Origin: Bugula neritina
Lineage: Eukaryota > Bryozoa > Gymnolaemata > Cheilostomatida > Bugulidae
DNA length: 64,000 nucleotides
Direction of reading: 5' to 3'
Assembly (NCBI GenBank): GCA_964035545.1
Contig: OZ037769.1
Span: forward strand, 2,263,001 to 2,327,000
Below the pieces are notes generated by a model. That model had not been told where the DNA came from, ran no database searches, and saw only the letters and a list, made by a program, of their open reading frames with translations. A program made the position numbers and the translations under genes. Positions 34,201 through 43,429 of the stretch are shown here, in pieces. How positions within the stretch are numbered: the first letter of the stretch is position 1; each line of letters opens with the position of its first letter.

Positions 34201-37200
34201 TGCCACATTTGTAGCTGAACCTGCAGTTAATCAGTTAGAAACACATGGTGAGCCCACCACACTGAGCATCACAACAATAGCTACAGAAGATGAAGAAATT
34301 GATTGTGTGCAATACTCAAACCTGTGTGTGAGAGGCTACAATTCAAATGAAAAGATAAAAATTAAACGGGCCTACTCTAAAAAAGAAATTCCACTTGACA
34401 AGTCTCAAATACCTACACAGGGTATGACTGAAGGATGGTCTCACCTCAGGTCAATTGTAGCAGAAATACCACCTGTCCAGGATTGTATCGTAGGGTTGCT
34501 GCTGGGTTTTGACACAGCTAGAGCATTACTGCCACTGCGGTCAATAGCCGGCAAATTTCCAGATGATCCTTTTGCTGTCCAGACACCTCTTGGTTGGAGT
34601 ATTGTAGGTCAAGTAAATAAGAGAAAACAAAAACAGAACACCCTGCAAACTAACTCTAAATTTAAAAATGAGTCTCTACCTTGTGCCATCATACGTGCTC
34701 TTGAACAAGACTTTAAAGGTACTGAAGACGCCACACACAATGCTCTTTCCCAGGACGACAACCAATTTCTGGATATTATTCAGAAGGGCATCAAGCAACA
34801 AAAAAATGGGTTCTACACAATGCCTTTACTCTTCAAGCAAAAACCAAACATGCCTAACACTAGAAAGATGGCAGAAAAAAGGCTCCACTTGTTACAACAA
34901 AAATTTTCCAAAAACCCAGAATTTAAACAGGAGTATAAAGTCTTCATGAATGACATTATACGTAAAGGACACGCTGAGCCAGTCCCAAATGAAGAGTTTA
35001 ATGTTCTGCCACGGGACACAAGCTACATACCCCACTTTGGTGTACGGCATCCAAAGAAACAGAAATTGCGCGTTGTTTTTGACTGCAGTGCTAAAAGTAA
35101 TGGTATTAGCCTGAATGACCACCTACTTCAAGGACCAGATCAAATGAACCAACTAACCGGAGTACTACTTCGCCTTAGACAAGAAAAGATCGCACTAATG
35201 TGTGACATAGAACAGATGTTTCATAGTTTTAAAGTGAATCAAGCAGATAGAAACTACCTCCGTTTTTTGTGGTATGAAGATGAGGCTCTGACCACAGTGA
35301 GAGAATACCGGATGACAGTGCATCTTTTTGGTGCAACAAGCAGCCCAGGGTGTGCAGCTTTCGGTCTACGTCAGGCGGCAAAGGATCATGTAGAACCGAA
35401 TTGTCGAATCAGTCTCAGAGCTGCAAATTTTATAAGAGAAAACTTTTACGTCGACGATGGCATCCTGAGTGTTCCCACATCAGAAGAGGTCATTGCCGTT
35501 ATTAAAGAAGCACAGCGAATCTGTTCTAAAGCGAACATTCGACTACACAAGGTTGTCAGCAATGACAAAGAAGTGATGAAACACATCCCACAATCAGAAC
35601 TATCAAAGGCTGCTCAAGAGCTGGATTTTACAAAAGAAGCCTTACCAGTAGAACGGGCGCTAGGAGTAGAATGGTGCCTAGAAAGTGATTGCTTTCAGTT
35701 TCAGGTAACCCTGCCCGTTAAGCCAGTAACCAGAAGAGGAATTCTGTCAACTATCGCCTCTGTATTTGACCCCTTTGGTTTTCTGGCTCCTTTTGTACTG
35801 ATTGGAAAAAACATACTGCACGAAATGTGTCGTGATGGAGCTGGGTGGGATGATGAGCTTAAAGAAGAACTGCATGGACAGTGGTCGAAATGGATTGCAG
35901 ATCTCCAAGGCCTTGCCAAAGTAAAGGTTCAACGCTGTGTACTGCCCGAGGATTTTGAAGAGGTGCAAGAACAATCAGTTCACCATTTTTTAGACGCAAG
36001 TACTACTGGATATGGACAATGCTCATACATCAGACTAAAAGACAGCAAGGGAAGAGTACACTGCAGCCTCCTACTTGGCAAAGCACGTGTAGCTCCTCTC
36101 AAAACCACCACTATCCCTAGGATGGAGCTACAAGCTGCCGTGACCTCAGTGAGTGTTGCACAGTACTTGACAAAAGAACTCAGATTAGAAACTGTGGAAC
36201 AACATTATTGGACAGATTCGAAAATCATTTTAGGCTATGTCAACAACGAAACAAAACGATTCCACGTATATGTTGCCAACAGAGTACAGAAGATTACACA
36301 GGATAATTAAGGGCATCCTCAATTAGAATATCATAAATTTCTCTCAAAATGTAGTTTAGGTTCTTGAATAATATGGCTTTGTGGGTTGCATGCGTGTTGC
36401 CTACTTGCAATTGTTTAGCCTAAGATCAAACTACAACCAATGAGCAGCAACCTTCATTAGGGCTGCGTTATCTATCAACATTCCATTATGGGTGCTACAT
36501 AAACAAAGTACAAAGCAAGCTATTCATTATAGCCTGCCAGCTAGCAAGCCTGTAATTAGTATGTAAGCGCCAATATCTTCTCATCCCTACGCGCTCATTG
36601 AAGCGTGAAGTACTGCGCGCTGCTAATTTTCTATGAAAAAATATAGCATTTTCAGTGTATAAATCACCAATTTATGGGCAATCTAGAAGAGTTATTGGAA
36701 AAAGAAAAAAAGTTGCACTGGAGAAATATCTCAGGATTCCAGCAGTGCAATTTTTATTCAGATATCATGTTTTCCTGCTGAGATATTTTACTGGTACTGA
36801 AAAGTCAGCTTTTCAGGCAAAATTGGCCAAAATTGGGCAGTTTTCTGTCTATAACTTTGCAAAAAAAATGAAAATTCAAATTTCCAAAAAACTTACACTG
36901 GGGAAAAAGAAGATCTACAACATAGTTTTTAAATTTTGACTCTAGCACATTTAGGTGAGATTTTATTTTACTGGTACTGAATTCTTATATGATTACAATG
37001 CAAACCTCAGCAAGGCAGTTGCAGCTAAAAGGTTGCCCTTAACTATCCTGTGTAGAGAGACTACAAATCCTAAACAATGGCACTACATCAATACTATGGA
37101 AAATCCAGCAGACTTGCCATCAAGGGGCACCTCAGCCTCTAAGTTATCAGATTCTAAATGGCTAAAAGAACCAGACTTCCTTTGGAGTGAAAACCTGCCT

Positions 37201-40200
37201 GATTTTTCAGCGTGTCAAGAGAGTTTTCTTACAAGAGACAGTGATCCAGAAATAAAAACCTGTCATCGAACGCAAACTTCTAACTCCACCAGTAGCTGGG
37301 TTGACAGGCTATCGAAGTTCTCAGATCTGAATACAGCTATACGAGCAGTAACAACACTCCGCAAAGCCTGCCAAAACAAAAGTTTCATGAAAGCCCCCCA
37401 GGCAACCGTACAAGATAACGAAGAGACAAAGTTTTTATTTTTCAAATGGGCCCAACAAGAAGGTTTACCTGACTACAACAAAGTCAAAAACGGCACATTA
37501 GACAAAAAGAGTTCATTAAGAAAACTGGATCCGATTATAGATAAGTTTGGATTAGTGAGAGTTGGTGGACGACTGCAATCTACTGAGCTTCCATATAAAG
37601 AGACGAATCCAATAATTCTGCCTCGCCAATCACACATCACTCAATTACTAGTAAGACACTGTCATGAAAGAACAGCCCATCAGAGCAAAAATGCTACAAT
37701 AGCAGAAATTAGGGCATCGGGCTATTGGATAATAGGCTGCACTCATCTCATCTCATCTCATCTCATCTACTTAATCTCACTCGGAGCGCTTTGGCTCCTT
37801 TATCGAGATGCAGTGGTGTATGAACAATTGTTTAAATTATCAGTAGTAAGGAAGAAAACCATTTTGTCTACGAGATAAGAATATAGTTAATTATGCTTTG
37901 ATTCAAAGCTCAATAGCTAGCTACTGCCAGGAGAGAAAAAAAGAAAAAAAAAAAAAAAAAAAGTAAATAAATAAATAAATATACACCGCACAGCTCCAGA
38001 TGATATAAAGCAGAGTCGGTGTAAAGTGCTTATAATCAGTTAGGCAAAGCAGCTAGAATCATTAGAAAAGTTTATGGATGCGTGTTACTCATTTGGTAAA
38101 CACATGCATTCACCACTGTGTAAAATGTAGACGACAGAGACGACCTACAGAGACGCAAAAGATGGCTAGCCTCCCTGTAGAACGAACAACACCTGGTCCA
38201 CCATTTACGTATGTTGGCTGTGACTGCTTTGGCCCATTCTATGTGAAAGAAGGCCGAAAAGAGCAAAAACGATATGACCTTATATTCTGTGTATGGCATC
38301 AAGAGCCGTGCACCTCGAACTATTAGATGATATGAGTACTGACGTATTTATAAACTCATTAAGATGCTTCATAGCTATGCGAGGACCAATAAGGCAGCTA
38401 AGATCAGACAGAGGAACAAATTTTATAGGGGCAGCAAACGAATTTCACAAAGCTTTGACAGAAAGCGCTAGAAAGCTGGACAACTTTGCACTGCGGAACA
38501 ACTTTGATTTTGTGTTTAATCCACCTAACTCAAGCCACATGGGTGGCGTCTGGGAGCGCCAGATCTGTTCAGTACGCAACATCTTGAATTCTATGCTTGC
38601 ACAGCACAAGATGAGATTTAACACTAGCACTCTTCGGACCCTCCTGTTTGAGGTTATGGCAATAGTAAATTCTAGGCCTCTGGCTGTAAATGATGACTGC
38701 ACACCATTGACACCAAACCAGTTGCTGACAATGAAAACAAAGGTTGTGCAACCTCCACCAGGAGAATTTGATGACCACGATGTTTATTCCAGAAAACGAT
38801 GGCCAACACATTTTGGCCACAATGGCGATTTGAATACCTGCAATCTCTACAGGTTAGACAGAAATGGGAAGGCTCACAGCCTAATGTAAAAAAAGACGAT
38901 ATAGTTGTGGTGAAGGATGACCAGTCGGTACGCAACAGTTGGTCGCTGGCTCGGGTAGTGGAAGCTATACCAAGCAGCGATGGCAAGGTCCGCAAGGTAA
39001 AACTATTCTTAGCTGATAGCAGTCTTGATAGAAATGGGAAACGGAGATCTGACTTTAGCTACCTAGAGAGGCTGATTCACTCCATAGTAGTAATTCAGAG
39101 AGCGCAGTATTAAGTTTTGATTTGGCAATCTAAATCTAATCAAAGGGGGGAGTGTAAAGTTAGCACTGAACATAATTAATTCAAGCAGTAAAAGTAATGT
39201 AGTGTAATGAATACATAATAGTTAATCTAGCATTCAGCGTTGAGTTTAGCACAACGTTCCACTCAAATAGGTTATCGCATCACGTGATTCTCGCCTACGC
39301 AACGACTGCTAGTTGTAAATTCATTAATTAGATAACAGCACGCTCTCACTCATTGGCTGTGGCGTTACGCTTAGGCAGCCCGGATGTTTGAGTGCAGACG
39401 TTGACCCTACAGTTAGTGGAATAGTAGCGCGCTAGCGATGCAAGCTTATTACATCAATAACATCAGTTTTAAATGATACAATTAATAAAATACAAGTGAA
39501 TTTAAATTGGAATTAACTTAAAGAGGCACAGTAGACCTGTAATACCGTTTCATAAAAACAAACTTAACCTAGCTAGCCACTAAAAGAAGGCAAGAGTTTC
39601 TTACTGTAGCGTCGCCACTAACTATAGATGAGTTGTACTGGCAGTTGGAATACGTAAAAATAAAGTTACGAAAACCAACACCAGTACAACTCATCTATAG
39701 TTAGGGGCGACGCTACAATAATCATGACATAGCACTTGGCAGCTAATAAATTAACATCTAAATTTATATATTAATAGAAAGCTTCACTACATAACCGAGT
39801 AAAATAATTGCAAAAACGTTTTTAAGACAATTTTGATTTCAAATAAGCTCTTGAGATGTTTGGCGAAACATAGAGAATGCACATGCTTAATATTTAACTG
39901 AATAATTTGACACGTGCAATTATATTGCAGCTGCCAAAGTTGAAAGCTGCAACTTATTAGCAAATAAGTTTCAGCTTGCTGCTAAAAGCAGCCATAAAAC
40001 AAACGGAATATTTATAAAATGTATAAGTTAAACCAACCACAACAGTTTTTTAGTGTTTAGACTCTGTGTACCTGTGTATGTAACTATGTGTGTGCAAAAT
40101 CACACTGCTAGCACAAAAAAAAACATAATATATTCATTGTTGAAGTGAATTCAAAGAAAGTAAATTTTTACCCAGCATTTTTATAATCTGAATGTTAAGT

Positions 40201-41136
40201 TGCCAAATAAACCTTTTACAAACTGTTGCAATGTATAACTTTATTATATACAAATATTTTTTTTCTGGTGGAGTGAATGCAGGGTGTTAGTTGCTTTATT
40301 AGTTTTTGCTTTTATTTAAACCCTAAAAATCTCTTCTACTATAATAAACTGAAATTCCTTCCAACTAGTTACTATAGCAACTGTGCTATGATTATTCTAT
40401 GCCTTTCCTAACATCTGCTTCACTCTAGCTGTTTAAATTTTGTAAAATACAGGTTTTGGTCTTTACACCAGCAAAACAGTTTGCAGAGTTTATATGAAAT
40501 GCAAGCTGAAAGCTCAACAACAAACCTACTTCTAAATGTTTATTGCATAGCTCTATGTTCAAGCCTATTCAATTTTTTTCATGAAGAAGTTTAATATATA
40601 AATGAGATAATATTATAGAGTGTCAAACCAACAAGACATACTGATGGGTTTAATAATAGAGGAGCTAGTGGAGGCCAGGTGCTTAATATGCTTGTGCTTG
40701 TAAATAATAGACTGTTTTAAATAAAGGGGTTTATCCTAATATTAGTACTTATACACGACAGGGTCAGAAAACTTCAATAGTTCAGCAACTTTCAGTATCA
40801 CCTAAGTTTAGCTTTAAAACATGAGTTAAAAATCTCTGAAGTACAAAGCGCTTTTAGCGTAATAAATATAAACTAGAACGCAGGCTATAATTTCTCCTAT
40901 GTTATGCCTGGATGGCCAGCAGTTGTGGTGAGTGGGTCTACAGCTTACAGGCTAAACATTATGTTATGTCATCATGTCATTATGTCTCTACTCTAATTTA
41001 GCAAGAGCAAGATTATATCATATAATAAGTAAAATATTTTACCTGCAAGATCAAGATTATATTCTAATATAAGTAATGTTTTACCTGCAGACAAAGACAG
41101 CAGCATCAGCAGTAACACAGCTCTCTGCTCATCCAT
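12262..41136 (-). CDS. receptor-type protein tyrosine phosphatase gene 2 (single PTP domain)
   Basis: Thirty-six exons sum to 4857 nt (1618 codons plus stop), all joining in phase, from ATG 41136 to TAG 12262-12264. Order: signal peptide (1-17), fucolectin-like F5/8C (18-178), nine FN3-like modules (179-1056), juxtamembrane region with an RKKR furin-type site near 1107-1110, one transmembrane helix (about 1203-1225), catalytic PTP domain D1 (about 1255-1595) and a short tail. D1 keeps [15 protein letters not shown] and QTE, so it should dephosphorylate phosphotyrosine. Compared with gene 3 it has two extra A-B FN3 pairs and no D2. Intron 1 is about 8.4 kb because of an antisense BEL/Pao insertion. 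The least certain exon is exon 1 (41085-41136), chosen for its hydrophobic stretch and phase. Confidence 0.85.
13927..14073 (-). mobile_element. tRNA-derived SINE copy a (gene 2 intron)
   Basis: Shares tagtcactatc at one end, gactggatgctctttctaacatta in the middle and a gccagtgctgtaacc block at the other with the copies near 47904-48440, 58652 and 63175. On the minus strand the right end gives the A-box-like part. It lies in the same intron as copy b of gene 3, so the insertion probably predates the gene duplication. Confidence 0.6.
16835..18408 (-). other. gene 2 juxtamembrane region, furin-type site and TM
   Basis: Exons 18309-18408, 17716-17986, 17460-17508 and 16835-16931. Exon 23 carries SRKKRA followed by CYITAEL and [17 protein letters not shown], the membrane-proximal block known from type II RPTPs, in which a basic site is cut by furin-like proteases to leave two associated chains. 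Exon 25 encodes the transmembrane helix, [19 protein letters not shown], ending at a basic stop (MKR). Confidence 0.8.
19865..20820. repeat. 11-bp minisatellite beside a splice donor
   Basis: About 950 bp of imperfect tandem copies of cagtagtaata in the intron between gene 2 exons 19 and 20, roughly 85 units with many single-base variants. It ends only about a dozen bases from the donor of exon 20833-21058. The long LLYYYCITT-type open frames over it are artefacts. Confidence 0.9.
21991..22158. repeat. 9-bp minisatellite with CA tract
   Basis: About 18 near-perfect copies of cgcagcaca, preceded by a short CA tract (about 21969-21992), in the intron between gene 2 exons 17 and 18. The CVCCVC and RVLRVL open frames are artefacts. 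Confidence 0.9.
26565..27517. other. gene 2 intron 8 with tRNA-like promoter boxes
   Basis: AT-rich intron. At 27038-27048 (tagtgtaattg) and 27060-27070 (ggttcgattcc) there are A-box and B-box like sequences, but too close together for a tRNA. It may be a worn SINE head. Nothing else seen. Confidence 0.35.
28578..30087. other. gene 2 intron 6, nothing recognised
   Basis: About 1.5 kb of AT-rich DNA. Around 29500-29730 are several scattered attggtta-type blocks. No gene, RNA or clear mobile element is visible. Confidence 0.5.
33190..33345. repeat. 15-bp tandem repeat
   Basis: About ten copies of a unit close to aaaaatggcacaggt, in gene 2 intron 1 just outside the BEL/Pao element. Some units carry ggtactggt or ggtactgat variants. 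Inverted pieces of the unit follow at about 33353-33380. The [10 protein letters not shown] open frames are repeat artefacts. Confidence 0.85.
33533..33990 (+). repeat. 5' LTR of BEL/Pao element
   Basis: 458 bp from tgtaaagtta to ttactgtaca. It matches the 3' LTR except at about five positions. The pol reading frame opens almost directly after it, without a visible TGG-type primer-binding site. Confidence 0.9.
33991..36310 (+). pseudogene. BEL/Pao pol, first part (protease, RT, RNase H start)
   Basis: The frame is open from the LTR edge to the stop at 36308-36310; no clear ATG context is visible and gag is absent. It begins in a polar stretch, probably the end of gag, then a retropepsin-like [10 protein letters not shown]. 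Reverse transcriptase follows, with [11 protein letters not shown] and the catalytic FYVDDG at 35444-35461, and the RNase H start ([12 protein letters not shown]) lies near 35980-36015. Synonymous codon structure looks intact. The stop is created by the inserted MITE, whose first bases form the last codons. An ordinary Pao polyprotein is far longer, so this is only part of it. Confidence 0.85.
36297..37052. mobile_element. 756-bp TIR element (MITE) inserted in pol, TA target
   Basis: The ends are inverted copies: cacaggataattaagggca at 36297-36315 and its near-exact complement at 37033-37052, flanked by TA at 36295-36296 and 37053-37054. The pol frame stops inside it and resumes in register right after it. 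No transposase is present; its 94-codon frame at 36655-36939 has no domain. A TA duplication fits a Tc1/mariner-mobilised non-autonomous element. Confidence 0.8.
37053..37746 (+). pseudogene. BEL/Pao pol, middle part
   Basis: Continues pol after the MITE. It has the Pao signature NPADLPSRG near 37105-37131, a linker, and the first half of the integrase zinc-binding motif (HCHERTAHQ, near 37660-37690). It is cut at 37741-37746 by the next insertion, splitting the HHCC zinc finger between its histidines and cysteines. Confidence 0.8.
37747..38092. mobile_element. 346-bp insertion in integrase, ACTCAT duplication
   Basis: Flanked by actcat at 37741-37746 and 38087-38092. It starts in a ctcat microsatellite and has an A-rich run with taaa repeats at about 37938-37981. 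Its removal would bring the two pol frames into register. The A-rich run suggests a retroposed or SINE-like piece, but no tRNA-like promoter is evident and the class is unknown. Confidence 0.6.
38093..39113 (+). pseudogene. BEL/Pao integrase with two frameshifts
   Basis: Begins with the zinc-finger cysteines (CVKCRRQ), then the catalytic core: Asp in [10 protein letters not shown], Asp in LRSDRGTNF and Glu in MGGVWERQI, so the DDE triad is present. The frame shifts near 38290 (just before MASRAVHLE) and near 38797 (before ANTFWPQW), and the last part ends at a stop near 39111-39113. The C-terminal part resembles the Pao-specific domain after the integrase core. Confidence 0.85.
39141..39152 (+). 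other. polypurine tract
   Basis: The purine run aaaggggggag lies directly before the 3' LTR, the expected primer for plus-strand DNA synthesis of an LTR retroelement. Confidence 0.8.
39153..39717 (+). repeat. 3' LTR of BEL/Pao element, split by a MITE
   Basis: LTR sequence covers 39153-39608, then a MITE with its TA duplication, then the last two LTR bases ca at 39716-39717, followed by the target duplication ataat. Confidence 0.85.
39609..39713. mobile_element. 105-bp MITE with 33-bp inverted repeats, TA target
   Basis: The inverted repeats are 39609-39641 and 39681-39713, starting gcgtcgccactaac and matching except for one base. The flanking TA at 39607-39608 and 39714-39715 is the target duplication. 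The 39-bp centre has no coding capacity. It is a Tc1/mariner-type fold-back MITE, younger than the BEL/Pao copy it entered. Confidence 0.85.
39723..41084. other. gene 2 intron 1, remainder
   Basis: AT-rich DNA between the BEL/Pao element and exon 1. A short duplication of a ttttacctgca-type donor motif lies at about 41037-41046 and 41080-41089. Nothing else recognised. Confidence 0.5.
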
Positions 41137-43429
41137 ATTTATGTTGAGACACGAGGGTTAGTTGTAAGCCTGACCTACATTGAGAAAGGCTAACAGCCTT
41201 ATGACTATAGCTTTACTTTTTACTCACAGCTTACAAAACACCTTTTGTATTCATGTGTTATTCTTAGTCTGAGAACTGAATGGCAGTTCCATTCAATAGT
41301 TTTATTGTGAAAAGGTCAGGGTATGCCGTTTTAAGTAACTTCCTTGTTAATAGAATTCTGTAGGTGTAATAGAGGTGGCTGCTGTTATTAAACTGCACTC
41401 TATAATGCAGATTGTTCAACTATGTATACATGCTCAAAAATATGAGGTGACTTTCTGTCAAACTTACCAACTGCTTAAATACACTCTCAGCTTCTTTTCC
41501 CAATAAATCTATTAAGTTGTCTACCTGCACTTTCTCCTCCCTTTCACTCAGCTGTGAGGTTCTCCTGTATCAACTGCATCTCCTGATCCAGTTACTTCAC
41601 ACTTCTCTAGCTTTACTGAAATCCAAGCCATCTGGTGGCGTATACCTGTAACTCCAGTAGCCATTTTACTTCTACTTCTTTCAGATTATTTGTAAACTCC
41701 TGACACCATGTAATCTATTCATTTACCACACAAGAACTTTTTCTTGTAGTTCTAGTCCTTTTTTATTTTAACTGTAGAACTCTAATCATATCATAGGTTG
41801 TCCAGGAAAGCACTGCATGCTTCTATAAAACTGTGAAAGTGGTATTTATTTGTGTATTGATAAATGATGCAACTATTTTAGATAGGCATAAACATAATGA
41901 TTGATTTACTAGCATCAGGAAAAGCCGCATAAAAATATTGTAAATAATGATGAATCAAAAACTGACAGCACAAGGGTAAATATAAACACAGTTACTTATT
42001 AGCTAACACAAAACAGAAGTTGGAAAGTACTGCATAATAATAGCTATAAGATTAACTCCCTGACTATTGTTCATGCTGAGGAAGTAGTGACAGCTATAAG
42101 GAGTTCATCTGCTTTAGATTAGAGGTTATGGACTTTCAATAGAAGAATAATTTAATCATTAATATTACTAAGACACTGTTCAATGTCCAATAGTAATTGT
42201 ATTAGAGTATGTGTATTATTGGAGAAGTTACATCATGCCGTGACAGAGAAAAGTAAAGGAACTAATGCATATTATCTGAGGTGGTTGTATTGGTTGCAGA
42301 AATTACTTAGCCTTGCAAGCTTCTAAGTTATTAGAAAAGCTATAAATACATTTAATGTATCTATAGCTTAGCTAATATATATGTAAGCAATACAAAATTC
42401 AATGCAGCCTAAACCTATTCATAAAGCTGTAGAGTATATGGCAGGTTTGCAGTAAGACAACTTCAACTTATTAGCAAAATGTGAAATAAGCTATGGGGCT
42501 GAAATAGTAGTGAATGTATAGAAAGGGTTAACGTTTACACTAGATGTATAGGGTTGTGCTAGTGTTTAGTGTATCACAAAAGAAGATTGAAAGGATGAAA
42601 GCGAGTTATATGCTAAAGCAAACATTCTTTAGCAGAAAAGAGCTTTTATATTGAGGTTTTCAAGTTAGCTATAAAATCTATTTAAACTGTTTTTTTAAAT
42701 AATGGAGCTATGTTTGTGTTGTATAACTGAGTAAAAAAAATATAATAATGAACTATAAAAAGATGGAAAGATTAATGCTGAATTCTCAAGCAAATATTTA
42801 TTTTAGGATTGAAAATAAATATATTTATTGACGACTGCAGAACATGTTATACAGTGGAGTAATAGATAGTAATTTCAGTATTACAATTTAAACATAAGCT
42901 ATTTAACCTAAATATTTCTATAGCTTTTTCTCTTTGAAAGCTCTTATTATAGCAACAATGTTATAATGCAATACCTTCTGCATAAAAAGAATTACTCTTT
43001 TGTGGTTCATAAGCTAACTTATATACCAAAGTAAGTTTAGAAATAAAAACAGAAAAAACATTATAACAGAAACAATAGACATAATTATTTGCATATGCTT
43101 ATTAGACAAAATGTAATAATCTATTCAAATTAATTTAATCTGCCAAAGATTGATAATCCAGTGGCTTGTTTGTAAAATAACTTTTCTTTCAAAGCTCACA
43201 AGTAGCGTAGGTTTATGCAGTATGATTACAACAAATATGATGTAATAATTATATTATATCATATAATATATTATATACTGATTATAATATCATAACTATG
43301 TATATTATTATATATTATATATATTATATTACATTTTGTAATTACTTTGCTGTCCTATATTATAAATAATTTAAACATAAAGTATAATAGCACGGACACT
43401 GTTTCTTAAACTTTGCTTTCAAATCAACC
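41137..43429. other. gene 3 to gene 2 intergenic region
   Basis: Gene 2 promoter side and gene 3 3' flank. About 42510-43060 aligns with about 10680-11560 beside gene 1 and is part of the tandem duplication unit. A minus-strand AATAAA is possible at 42834-42839. AT-rich runs fill 43240-43380. No core promoter could be assigned. Confidence 0.55.

Larger units (their letters stand above)
33533..39717 (+). mobile_element. BEL/Pao LTR retrotransposon (defective)
   Basis: Two LTRs flank a Pao-type pol on the plus strand, antisense to gene 2. The 5-bp duplications ataat lie at 33528-33532 and 39718-39722, as expected for BEL/Pao. The LTRs begin TG and end CA. Only about five substitutions separate them over 458 bp (about 99% identity), so insertion is fairly recent. 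The gag and primer-binding region are missing, pol carries two insertions (36297-37052 and near 37741-38092) and two frameshifts in the integrase part, and the 3' LTR is itself hit by a MITE. The copy cannot move by itself. Confidence 0.9.
32003..41136 (-). other. gene 2 signal peptide and F5/8C exons
   Basis: Exon 1 (41085-41136) encodes [17 protein letters not shown]. Exon 2 (32490-32723) encodes [22 protein letters not shown], a Cys pair, and [20 protein letters not shown], the most canonical fucolectin-like half in the cluster. Exon 3 (32003-32251) ends with LTEVEVYGF. Exons join in phase 1. The first intron contains the BEL/Pao element plus about 1.4 kb of featureless DNA on its far side. 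Confidence 0.75.

Noticed and set aside
36655-36939. 94-codon frame inside the TIR element
   Set aside because: No transposase motif, very Lys/Phe-rich, and it lies in non-coding MITE sequence.
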